This document shows positions 18,460 to 25,644 of a DNA stretch of 64,000 nucleotides, one piece after another. Each line of letters begins with the position of its first letter. The stretch's first letter is position 1. Both the position numbers and the translations under genes were made by a program. The DNA is from Bradyrhizobium niftali. GTDB taxonomy: Bacteria > Pseudomonadota > Alphaproteobacteria > Rhizobiales > Xanthobacteraceae. The notes under the pieces are model-generated. The model saw nothing but the letters and a program-made list of their open reading frames with translations, did no database searches and was not told where the DNA came from. Location: positions 228,989-292,988 of the forward strand of contig NZ_SPQT01000006.1 of NCBI RefSeq assembly GCF_004571025.1, written 5' to 3'.

Positions 18460-19236
18460 ATGCCGCGGACGCTGATCGATATCTCGGTGCCGCTCAAAAA
18501 CGACGTGACGTCCGACCCGCCGGGCAATCACCCGACGATCCAGTACATCGATCACCAGCAGGGCCTGCCGCGCATGCTGCAGTTCTTCGACGGCCTCAGG
18601 GGGCAGGACCTGCCGGACGGCCAGGCTGGGCCGTCGAACAGGTCTCGCTGTCGACCCACAATGGGACGCATCTCGATGCACCCTGGCACTTCCACCCGAC
18701 CATGAACCGCGGCGAACGGTCATGGACGATCGACGAGGTGCCGCTGGAATGGTGCTTTCAACCCGGCGTGAAGCTCGACTTCCGACACCTGCCGGATGGT
18801 TACGTCGTGACCGCCGACGACGTCGAAAAGGAGCTCAAGCGCATCGGCCACACGCTGTCGCCGCTGGAGAACGTCGTCGTCAACACCAGCGCGGGCGCCA
18901 AATTCGGCCAGGCCGACTACGTCAATTCCGGTTGCGGCATGGGTCACGAGGCCACCATGTATCTGCTCGAGCGCGGCGTGCGGCTGACCGGCGCCGATGG
19001 CTGGAGCTGGGACGCGCCATTCGTCTACACCGCGAAGAAATATGCCGAGACAAGTGATGCGGGTCTGATCTGGGAAGGTCACAAGGCGGGACGGCACATC
19101 GGCTTATTGCCATCTCGAGAAGCTGCACAATCTCGATCAATTGCCGCCGGCCGGGTTCACGGTCTCATGCTTCCCGGTGAAGATCGAACGCGCCTCCGCG
19201 GGCTGGACCCGCGCGGTCGCCATCATCGACGGTTAA
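18460..19236 (+). pseudogene. cyclase family protein (kynurenine formamidase-like), two frameshifts
   Basis: Three frames joined in order give a full cyclase-family protein of about 258 residues. Frame 1 runs from ATG 18460 (PRTLIDISVPLKNDV). Frame 2 holds the metal site HNGTHLDAPWHF and GADGWSWDAPF. Frame 3 ends YCHLEKLHNLDQLPPAGF to a stop at 19236. The first shift is explained by one missing G near 18621-18630 and the second by one extra T near 19101-19110. The metal-binding HxGTHxDxPxH motif itself is intact. Either this is a recent pseudogene or both shifts are sequencing errors. The start follows GAGGG. It lies alone between the TRAP operon and a Crp-type regulator gene. Confidence 0.7.
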
Positions 19237-19246
19237 GCGAACGCAA

Positions 19247-19975
19247 TCACTCGCCGCCGAGGCCACTTTCGGCGAGTTCGCGCAGCGCATCGATATCGAG
19301 CACGACGATGGCGCCATGCTCGAGGCGGACCCAGTTGCGTCCGGCCCAGGCGCGCAATTGCTTGTTGATGCTCTCGCGCGTCATCCCCACCATCTCGCTG
19401 ATCTCCTGCTGCGTGATGGCGAGCGTGCCGCTGCCGGAGTCGAACTTGCGCTCCTCGGTGAGACCGAGCAACGCGCTTGCGAGACGGCCCGGCAGATTCT
19501 GGAGGATGACCTGCTCGACCTGCTGGCTGGTCCAGCGCAGGCGCGCGCAGAGCAGCTCGATGAACTTCATCGCCAGCGCGGGCTGGCTCTTCACGAAGGG
19601 AAGGAAGTCCCGACGGTCGATGATGTACAGCTCACAATTGGTGTTGGCGGTCGCGTCCGCCGAACGCGGCGCGCCGTCGAGAACCGCGATCTCGCCAAAG
19701 ATTTCTCCGGGGCCGATGAGATTGAGAATAGCGTTCCGCCCGTCGGGCGAGGAAGAGGATATCTTTACCGTCCCCGCGATCACCGCGAACAAATTGTTGC
19801 CGGGATCACCCTTGGCGGCGATCGTCGCACCGCGCTTCACGGTGGTGTGCTTGGCGTAGCGGCAGAGCTGATCGAGCGCGTCCGGCTCCAGATCCGCGAA
19901 GATCGGGTGCTTGCGCAGGACCGATAATTTGTTGCCCGCCGCTTGTCGGGGGTCGCCGGTCTTGTCCTGAGGCAC
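19247..19975 (-). CDS. Crp/Fnr-family transcriptional regulator
   Basis: The 242-residue protein has an N-terminal cyclic-nucleotide-binding-like barrel (about 20-140; LFAVIAGTVKIS and GEIFGEIAVLDGAPRSADA) and a C-terminal winged helix-turn-helix (about 160-225; ITQQEISEMVGMTRESINKQL). The RSADA stretch in the phosphate-binding-cassette position is like cAMP-binding Crp proteins, so a cyclic nucleotide ligand is possible. It lacks the FNR-type cysteine set. The recognition helix carries TRESINKQ rather than the E-x-x-SR of FNR/FixK, so it probably does not read TTGA-N6-TCAA boxes. It is convergent with the broken cyclase gene. Confidence 0.85.
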   Translation of the reverse strand: MPQDKTGDPRQAAGNKLSVLRKHPIFADLEPDALDQLCRYAKHTTVKRGATIAAKGDPGNNLFAVIAGTVKISSSSPDGRNAILNLIGPGEIFGEIAVLDGAPRSADATANTNCELYIIDRRDFLPFVKSQPALAMKFIELLCARLRWTSQQVEQVILQNLPGRLASALLGLTEERKFDSGSGTLAITQQEISEMVGMTRESINKQLRAWAGRNWVRLEHGAIVVLDIDALRELAESGLGGE

Positions 19976-20256
19976 GCCGCTGGGCTCCTAAGACTGCGAG
20001 GCACTGGAGTTCCTGCGTAGTCAGTGTTGCCCGGCATTTCAACCGGAAAGCATGTGCGTGGTTTGAGGCAAATGCGGCGAAAATGCTGCCGCCCGGCTCC
20101 AGGTCGGCATCCGAAGGATGCGCCAATGCGTCTCGATGGATTTAGAGTTGCAGGCACCGCACGCCACGATTGCGTTAAGACGCTGCCGAACGGCCAAGGG
20201 CCGGCCGGGCGAGCGTCGGCGGTTAGCCGCTTCGGACGAGATTTATGATCGGGAGC
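19976..20256. other. gene-free stretch
   Basis: No supported gene is seen here. The stretch holds the upstream region of the Crp/Fnr gene at 19247-19975. I saw no TTGA-N6-TCAA box in it. Confidence 0.45.
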
Positions 20257-20385
20257 TCAACGCCTGGAATCGGGGTCGAGCCGGCCCGCGCTGGTTTGTC
20301 GGTCCGCCCACGCCAGAGCTGCGGCGAAAGTGACGAAGATCGCCACGACGACAATGGTCATCAGCAACGCGTCAATAGGCATCAT
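20257..20385 (-). CDS. small single-span membrane protein
   Basis: This is a 42-residue protein starting MMPIDALLMTIVVVAIF, with one hydrophobic segment (about 5-25) followed by AWADRQT and a charged tail. Start ATG 20385 (or 20382) has GGGGGAG just upstream. A TTGA-N6-TCAA box lies 53 bases before the start, which strongly suggests it is a real gene under FNR/FixK control. Small membrane proteins of this kind occur near respiratory genes in Bradyrhizobium; the function is unknown. The gene sits just downstream of the FnrN-like regulator on the same strand. Confidence 0.6.
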   Translation of the reverse strand: MMPIDALLMTIVVVAIFVTFAAALAWADRQTSAGRLDPDSRR

Positions 20386-20437
20386 GCTCCCCCGGGGTCG
20401 TTTGAGGGGCATTATTTGCGGTAGGTGCCCGGCGTCA

Positions 20438-20451
20438 TTGATCGGGATCAA
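20438..20451. promoter_or_regulatory. FNR/FixK box (anaerobox)
   Basis: TTGATCGGGATCAA matches the TTGA-N6-TCAA consensus exactly and is close to a full palindrome. It lies 53 bases before the small membrane protein start and 28 bases beyond the FnrN-like gene stop. Confidence 0.8.
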
Positions 20452-20478
20452 AAATCCGAGAGCATTGTGGAAAGCCTG

Positions 20479-21192
20479 TCAGGCCGCGGCCAAGGCCTCG
20501 ACGCGCGCCGGGTCGAGCAGGCTGATACCGCCATGAATGATGGCGATCACTCCGTGGCGTTCCAGCTTGGTGAAGGTGCGACTGACGGTCTCGATGGTCA
20601 GGCCGAGATAATCGGCGATGTCCTGGCGGCTCATCGGAAGTGGAACCGTGTCGGACGCCCCCTTGAGCGCGAGTAGCCGCTCGCGCCAGCCAAGCAGAAA
20701 AGCCGCAACCTTCTCGTCCGCCGAGCGACGGCCGAGCAACACCATATGGTCGCGTGCCTGGCTCAACTCGCGAATGGCCAGCTCGTTGATCCGCCTGAGC
20801 AGTTGCGGCCGCTCCTCGATAAAACGCCCGAAGGGTGCCTTCGCGAACTGGCACACGGTCACCGCGCCGATTGCATCGGCGGAAAAATTGTGGCGGCCGG
20901 ACAAATTCATCCCCAGGAAATCGCCGGGCAAGGCGAAGCCGACGATTTGCCGCCGGCCGTCAGGGAGCAGCTTGTACAGCCGCATGACGCCTTCGAGAAC
21001 GTTGCAGAACGAGGTCGTGATGTCCTCCTCGGAGAACACAGTCTCGCCCGAGGAAAAATGGACACGGCGTCCGAGATGCTCGAATTCCCTGAGTTCGGCT
21101 GCATTCAGCGACGAACAAACCGCCGATGTGCGGACGGCACAATCGCTACAGAAATGCCCGTTCGGCTCAATAGTGACCACGGAAGGCTTCAT
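20479..21192 (-). CDS. FnrN-type oxygen-sensing transcriptional regulator
   Basis: The 237-residue Crp/FNR protein probably activates genes when oxygen is low. Cysteines at 15, 18 and 26, plus Cys114, match the set that holds the oxygen-labile [4Fe-4S] cluster in FNR. FixK-type proteins lack these, so an FnrN type is more likely. The barrel spans about 35-150. The DNA-binding part (about 170-230) includes SRQDIADYLGLTIETVSRTF, with the ETVSR recognition helix typical of proteins binding TTGA-N6-TCAA. A matching box sits 87 bases upstream of its own start, allowing autoregulation. Eight such boxes lie within 15 kb of it. Confidence 0.85.
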   Translation of the reverse strand: MKPSVVTIEPNGHFCSDCAVRTSAVCSSLNAAELREFEHLGRRVHFSSGETVFSEEDITTSFCNVLEGVMRLYKLLPDGRRQIVGFALPGDFLGMNLSGRHNFSADAIGAVTVCQFAKAPFGRFIEERPQLLRRINELAIRELSQARDHMVLLGRRSADEKVAAFLLGWRERLLALKGASDTVPLPMSRQDIADYLGLTIETVSRTFTKLERHGVIAIIHGGISLLDPARVEALAAA

Positions 21193-21278
21193 CCACCGCT
21201 CCTAGCGTCGATCCAGCTCCGCCCCTCGGCCGAGTCCGCCACGCGCATTTGCATTTTACTGCGCCGTCACAAACGCGA

Positions 21279-21292
21279 TTGACCCAGATCAA
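21279..21292. promoter_or_regulatory. FNR/FixK box between fnrN-like and cytochrome c genes
   Basis: TTGACCCAGATCAA is an exact TTGA-N6-TCAA match, 58 bases before the cytochrome c start and 87 bases before the divergent FnrN-like start. It could serve one or both promoters. Confidence 0.8.
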
Positions 21293-21349
21293 TCCTGGCG
21301 GGCCTCCTCTCTCTATTCTGCGCCGAGAGTTCGACGGGATCCCCCTTCC

Positions 21350-21667
21350 ATGTTTCAGCACGCGCTCCGCCAGGGCCTGATTGGCCTCTTTCTGATCACG
21401 CCTGCGCTGGCGGCGCCGACCGCCGAACAACGCGGAAAGGCCTTTGCCCGGGCCAATTGCGCGCGCTGCCACGCGATCGACCGCGTCTCCGAGAGCCCGC
21501 TCAAGGTCGCCCCGCCGCTGCGCACGCTGCACCGGAATTATCCGATCGCCACCCTTGGCGAGGCGCTGGCCGAAGGCATCTACACGGGCCACGCCGATAT
21601 GCCCGCCTTCGAGCTCAGTCCGGACCAGATCCACGACCTGCTGTCCTACCTGAAGACGCTGGAATAG
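21350..21667 (+). CDS. class I cytochrome c, periplasmic
   Basis: The 105-residue exported monohaem cytochrome has a signal peptide (1-22, ending LAAP) and the haem site CARCH (Cys37, Cys40, His41). Met84 in HADMPAF is the likely sixth ligand. The length is typical of a soluble c-type electron carrier. It lies downstream of an exact FNR/FixK box, so it is probably made under low oxygen. It may donate electrons to a high-affinity oxidase or another terminal enzyme encoded elsewhere. It is convergent with the MCE gene, six bases apart. Confidence 0.88.
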   Translation: MFQHALRQGLIGLFLITPALAAPTAEQRGKAFARANCARCHAIDRVSESPLKVAPPLRTLHRNYPIATLGEALAEGIYTGHADMPAFELSPDQIHDLLSYLKTLE

Positions 21668-21673
21668 CCGGCC

Positions 21674-22777
21674 TCACACCGCCTGCACGCTCCAGCCGAT
21701 CAGCTCCTTCGCGATGCGGGCGAAGGCCGCGTCGAACGCTGCGACCGCAGCGGCCGGTTCGACCTTGTCGAGCTTCTCGCTGGTCTCGACGAGGCGCGAC
21801 GCGACCACCTTGCCGTTCTTGTCGACGATCCGCGCCGACAGACCGATCTCGACCCTTGTCTCGCCGTCCGTGGCAATCCGGAAGCGCCTGATGTCGATCA
21901 GCAGCTGGTAGTCCGCCTGCCCGAGATCGCTCGTGCGCAACGGCGCATGGGCGATGTCGTAATTCTCGAAACTGTCGATCAGCCGGGCCTGCACCAGCTT
22001 TGGAATGCTGTCGGCCCAGAGGAAATCGGCAAAGCCTGGATTATCCCCGCTAGGCGCAAACAGCATGCGCTGGGTCTGGAGCATCGCGACCGCGGTCGGC
22101 TCGGGAATGGCCAGCGACGCAGAAAGCGTCTTGCCGGCCGGTCCGAGATTCTGCGGCGTGCGCAGGTCATAGGTGACCTTCTGCGCGGGCGCGCCGCCGC
22201 CGGTCATCTTCTCGAGACCCGCCAGGATGCCGTCGAGCTTGCCGGTGTTGCGCGCGAGCCCGTCCGAGAACGTCTTGAAATTCGCGATGGTGTCCTTCAG
22301 CGGGCCGGAATTGTCCTCCAGCACCGAATCCACCCGTCGCAGCGCATCGCGCGCCGCCTGCGTCATGCTCTGGCCGGCGCCGACCTCGGCGATCAAGCTC
22401 AGGGGCTCGCCGGACTTGGCGACGATCATGCCGCCCTCCAGCGTCACCACCGGCACGCCGGTCAGCCCCTGGAAATCGAGCCCGACCTTGGTGTCGGTCC
22501 GCACCGGCGTGGCCGAAGCAACGGAGATCGTCGCACTGACGAAGCGTGGATTGTCCGGCGCGAGTCCGAGCTGGGTCACCTCGCCGACGCGGATGCCGTT
22601 GAACAGCACGCCGGCGCCGACCAGGAGCCCCGGTACCGGTCCCTGGAATTGCACATGGTAGTTCGCGCGTGGCCCGATGCCGCCGGTGTTGTTCAGCCAA
22701 TAGACGAAGCTGAACACCGCGAGGATCGCGGCCAGCACGAAGGTGCCGATCAGCACGTAGGGAGCGCGGGTTTCCAT
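21674..22777 (-). CDS. MCE (MlaD-like) protein fused to an ABC auxiliary domain
   Basis: The 367-residue protein has an N-terminal membrane anchor (about 8-28), an MCE domain (about 38-125, with GVLFNGIRVGEV and LTGVPVVTLEGG) and a helical stretch to about 200. The C-terminal domain (about 200-365; YDL, LQTQRMLFAP and LWADSIPKLVQARLIDSF) resembles the PqiC-type ABC transport auxiliary lipoprotein component. In most species these are separate proteins. It would form the periplasmic lipid-carrying part of an Mla-like transporter with the ATPase and permease upstream. Its ATG is three bases beyond the ATPase stop. Confidence 0.85.
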   Translation of the reverse strand: METRAPYVLIGTFVLAAILAVFSFVYWLNNTGGIGPRANYHVQFQGPVPGLLVGAGVLFNGIRVGEVTQLGLAPDNPRFVSATISVASATPVRTDTKVGLDFQGLTGVPVVTLEGGMIVAKSGEPLSLIAEVGAGQSMTQAARDALRRVDSVLEDNSGPLKDTIANFKTFSDGLARNTGKLDGILAGLEKMTGGGAPAQKVTYDLRTPQNLGPAGKTLSASLAIPEPTAVAMLQTQRMLFAPSGDNPGFADFLWADSIPKLVQARLIDSFENYDIAHAPLRTSDLGQADYQLLIDIRRFRIATDGETRVEIGLSARIVDKNGKVVASRLVETSEKLDKVEPAAAVAAFDAAFARIAKELIGWSVQAV

Positions 22778-22780
22778 GTC

Positions 22781-23566
22781 TCATCTCATCTCGTGTTGCA
22801 GCATCTGCGAGCGCTTGCCGTGGAAATAGGCGCGCACCCAGGGATGCTCGGATTGCAGCAGGTCGCGCATCGGGCCAATCGCAACGATCTTGCCGTCGGC
22901 GAGCGCGGCGACGCGGTCGCAGACCGTCGTGAGGCTCGCGAGGTCATGGGTGACCATGAACACGGTCAGCCCCAGGGTCTTTTGCAGCGTCCCGATTAGC
23001 GCGTCGAAATCGCCGGCGGCGATCGGATCGAGGCCGGAGGTCGGCTCGTCCAGGAACAGAATCGGCGGATCGAGCGCGAGCGCGCGCGCCAGCGCCACGC
23101 GCTTGGTCATGCCGCCAGACAGCTCCGCCGGATATTTGTCGGCGTCCTGCGCCCGCAGCCCGACCATTTCGAGCTTGGCGATCGCGATCTCGTCCATCAG
23201 CTCCTGCGACAGGACGAGATTTTCGCGCAGCGGAAACTGGACGTTCTGGCGGACCGTCAGCGAGGAGAACAGCGCGCCCTGCTGGAACAGGATGCCCCAT
23301 GTCGCAGCCGCGCCCTGCGTGCCGCGGTTCTGCGTGCCGCCGATCTCGTGCCCCATGACCTCGATGGCGCCGCTTCGGCGCGGGATGAGGCCAATGATGG
23401 TCCGCATCAAGACCGACTTGCCGCCGCCGGACGCCCCCACCAGCCCGAGGATCTCGCCCTTGCGGACGTCGAGCGAGAGATGGTCGAGCACCGTCTGGCG
23501 GCCAAATCCGACCACGAGGTCACGGACGCGGATCGCGAACTGTTCCTGCGATTCGTCCATCGTCAC
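22781..23566 (-). CDS. Mla-type ABC transporter ATPase
   Basis: The 261-residue cytoplasmic ATPase has Walker A GASGGGKSVLM near 39-49, signature LSGGMTKRVALARAL near 148-162 and Walker B ILFLDEPTSGLD near 169-180, followed by His in the switch loop (VTHDLAS). The GLDPIA after Walker B is typical of MlaF-like ATPases of phospholipid transporters. It overlaps the permease gene by four bases (ATGA) and precedes the MCE gene, giving a permease-ATPase-MCE operon. Confidence 0.92.
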   Translation of the reverse strand: MTMDESQEQFAIRVRDLVVGFGRQTVLDHLSLDVRKGEILGLVGASGGGKSVLMRTIIGLIPRRSGAIEVMGHEIGGTQNRGTQGAAATWGILFQQGALFSSLTVRQNVQFPLRENLVLSQELMDEIAIAKLEMVGLRAQDADKYPAELSGGMTKRVALARALALDPPILFLDEPTSGLDPIAAGDFDALIGTLQKTLGLTVFMVTHDLASLTTVCDRVAALADGKIVAIGPMRDLLQSEHPWVRAYFHGKRSQMLQHEMR

Positions 23567-24699
23567 ATCCCGATCGAGGCAAAGAAGATCGCGAACAGGC
23601 CGTCGAGCACGATCACCAGGAAGATCGACTTCACCACCGACGTCGTCGTCTGCCGTCCCAGCGACTCGGCGCTGCCCTTGACGCGCAAGCCCTCGCTGCA
23701 GGCGACGATCCCGATCACCAGCGCCATGAACGGCGCCTTCAGGATTCCCACCTCGAAATGGGTCACGGAAATGGCCTCGTGCAGCCGTGCGATGTAGATC
23801 GCCGGCCCCATGTCGCCATAGAACTGCGCGACCAGGCCGCCGCCATAGAGCGCGGCAACCGATCCGATGAAGGCGAGGATCGGCAGCGCGATGACCAGAG
23901 CCGCAACGCGCGGCAGGATCAGGACGTCGACGGGATCGAGCCCCATGGTCGACAGCGCATCGATCTCCTCGCGCATCTTCATCGAACCGAGCTCGGCGGT
24001 GTAGGCGCTACCCGACCGGCCGGCCACCATGATTGCGACGATCAGAACTCCGAGCTCGCGCAGCACGAGGATGCCGACCATATCGACGGTGTAGGACTCC
24101 GCGCCGAAACGGCGGAAATGGAAGAATCCCTGCTGGGCGATGATGGCGCCGATCAGGAAGGTGATCAGCGCGACGATGGGGATTGCCTGCCACCCGATGC
24201 GGTAGAGCTGATAGACCAGTGACGTCAGCCGCAGCGACCGCGGCCGGCGCAGCACACCGATCATGGCCATGAACAATGCGCCGAGCATTTGCAGGAAGAT
24301 CGTGATGTCTTCGCGCGCACCGACCGTGGCCTTGCCGAGATCGCCGAGCCTGAGCAGAACCGCATTGGGCTTGGCCGTCGGCGCCGGCGTGTGGCGGTTG
24401 ACCTCACGCACCTCGTCCATCAGGCCGCTGAAATGATCGGCGACACCGACGAATTCGGCCGACCTGCCTGCCGATGCGGCTCTGCGCGACAGCTTCTCCA
24501 GGACCCAGGCGCCAAGCGTATCCAGCGCGCTGACGCCCGACATGTCCAGGGTCACACCTCTCGACCGGTCGACATCGGCTCCGACCGAATGGGAGAGAGT
24601 CTCGAGCGTCGTCACATTCGCCGCGGTCCAGGACCCTTCCGGGCGCAATTTCAGCACATCGCCAGAGGGCGTTGCCAGCAACAGCGGTTCGGAGTTCAC
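23563..24699 (-). CDS. MlaE-like permease with N-terminal STAS domain
   Basis: The 378-residue membrane protein starts at GTG 24699, with GAGGTGG a few bases upstream. Residues 1-110 form a STAS-like domain (DMSGVSALDTLGAWVLEKL), which in this family may correspond to MlaB fused to the permease. From about 150 on there are five to six hydrophobic segments with MlaE blocks (GAIIAQQGFFHFRRFGAES, GSMKMREEIDALSTMGLDP). It would move phospholipid between the inner membrane and the MCE protein. An FNR/FixK box lies 70 bases upstream. Confidence 0.9.
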   Translation of the reverse strand: MNSEPLLLATPSGDVLKLRPEGSWTAANVTTLETLSHSVGADVDRSRGVTLDMSGVSALDTLGAWVLEKLSRRAASAGRSAEFVGVADHFSGLMDEVREVNRHTPAPTAKPNAVLLRLGDLGKATVGAREDITIFLQMLGALFMAMIGVLRRPRSLRLTSLVYQLYRIGWQAIPIVALITFLIGAIIAQQGFFHFRRFGAESYTVDMVGILVLRELGVLIVAIMVAGRSGSAYTAELGSMKMREEIDALSTMGLDPVDVLILPRVAALVIALPILAFIGSVAALYGGGLVAQFYGDMGPAIYIARLHEAISVTHFEVGILKAPFMALVIGIVACSEGLRVKGSAESLGRQTTTSVVKSIFLVIVLDGLFAIFFASIGM

Positions 24700-24768
24700 G
24701 CTTCCACCTCATCGGGACAATCGGTCCCCATTCAGCCGCCACTTCTAGGCCAGCATGTGGCGGGCCCG

Positions 24769-24782
24769 TTGACCTGCCTCAA
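24769..24782. promoter_or_regulatory. FNR/FixK box, Mla operon side
   Basis: TTGACCTGCCTCAA matches TTGA-N6-TCAA exactly. It is the nearer of two boxes to the minus-strand Mla operon, 70 bases before its start codon. Confidence 0.75.
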
Positions 24783-24803
24783 GGGCAGGCCCCTGGCCAC
24801 CCC

Positions 24804-24817
24804 TTGAGGCAAATCAA
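24804..24817. promoter_or_regulatory. FNR/FixK box, DUF883 side
   Basis: TTGAGGCAAATCAA matches TTGA-N6-TCAA exactly. It lies 57 bases before the plus-strand DUF883 gene and 21 bases from the previous box, giving a paired divergent promoter. Confidence 0.75.
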
Positions 24818-24873
24818 GCGCGATCACGCCGGCGGGTCTTAGGTTCGCTCCATTCAAAGGAGACATCAAATCC

Positions 24874-25146
24874 ATGTTCGATGGCGACAGGATGAGCGAA
24901 GAACTGCGGACGTTGAAGGTGGACGTCACCCGCCTGCTGAGCACGGCGGGCGAGGAGATGTTCGAGAGTTCGAAGGACCGTGCCGAGGCTCTGGCCGATC
25001 AGATCAAGGCCGTGCTGGCCGAGCTCGGCGAAACCGTCAGCGACGAGGAGCAGCTTCAGGGCCTCATTGCGGAGCGCCCGATGACATCGCTCGCCTCCGC
25101 CTTCGCACTCGGCGTGGTCGTCGGCTTTATGCTGAGGAGGCACTAG
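24874..25146 (+). CDS. DUF883 family (ElaB/YqjD-like) membrane-anchored protein
   Basis: The 90-residue protein has a long charged helix (about 5-65) and one C-terminal hydrophobic segment (about 70-87), ending in LRRH. This is the layout of ElaB/YqjD proteins, which anchor at the inner membrane and bind ribosomes in stationary-phase E. coli. A ribosome-silencing role here is inferred only from the family. ATG 24874 follows AAAGGAG. It is immediately followed by a YqjE-like gene, the same pairing as yqjD-yqjE in enterobacteria. A FNR/FixK box lies upstream. Confidence 0.8.
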   Translation: MFDGDRMSEELRTLKVDVTRLLSTAGEEMFESSKDRAEALADQIKAVLAELGETVSDEEQLQGLIAERPMTSLASAFALGVVVGFMLRRH

Positions 25147-25635
25147 GTGAATACCGACAACGTCGTCAGACATCTGCGCGTCCTGTGGCGGACCGACAGG
25201 ATCATCGCAGACATCAGGCTGCGCCATCTGCTGGTGGGTCTCGGCCTGCGCGCCTTTGCGGCACTGATCGCCGCGTTCGGGCTGTTGATGCTGGAGCTGT
25301 CGGCCTATTTCGCACTGGTCCAGATCTGGAGCGCCATTGCGGCGGCGGCCATCCTCGGCGCCGTCAATTTTGCCATCGCGGCGGTTCTCTTCGTCATCGC
25401 CGGCCGTGCGCCGTCCGGCCGCGACATCGACCTCGCCAATGAGATTCACGGCGCATCCATCGAGGCCCTTCAGCTCGAGGCGCGCGCGCTCCAGGCCCAG
25501 GTGTCGGGCGCGGTGCATCATCCGCTGAGCACGATCGTGCCGGTGCTGGTGCCGCTGATCGGGATCATCGTCAAGAGCCTGCGGAAAACGGCCAAGGAGC
25601 CTGCCGCTGCAACGTCGGCCGAAGCGCGCTCCTGA
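25147..25635 (+). CDS. YqjE-like/holin-superfamily membrane protein
   Basis: The 162-residue protein starts at GTG 25147, directly after the stop of the DUF883 gene. Two central hydrophobic segments (about 36-55 and 61-84) and a third near the C-terminus (about 124-141) are separated by an amphipathic helix rich in Glu and Gln. The topology and neighbour match YqjE-type proteins, often annotated as holin superfamily III. The function is unknown. It is expected to be co-expressed with the DUF883 gene under low oxygen. Confidence 0.7.
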   Translation: MNTDNVVRHLRVLWRTDRIIADIRLRHLLVGLGLRAFAALIAAFGLLMLELSAYFALVQIWSAIAAAAILGAVNFAIAAVLFVIAGRAPSGRDIDLANEIHGASIEALQLEARALQAQVSGAVHHPLSTIVPVLVPLIGIIVKSLRKTAKEPAAATSAEARS

Positions 25636-25644
25636 CCAGCACGC

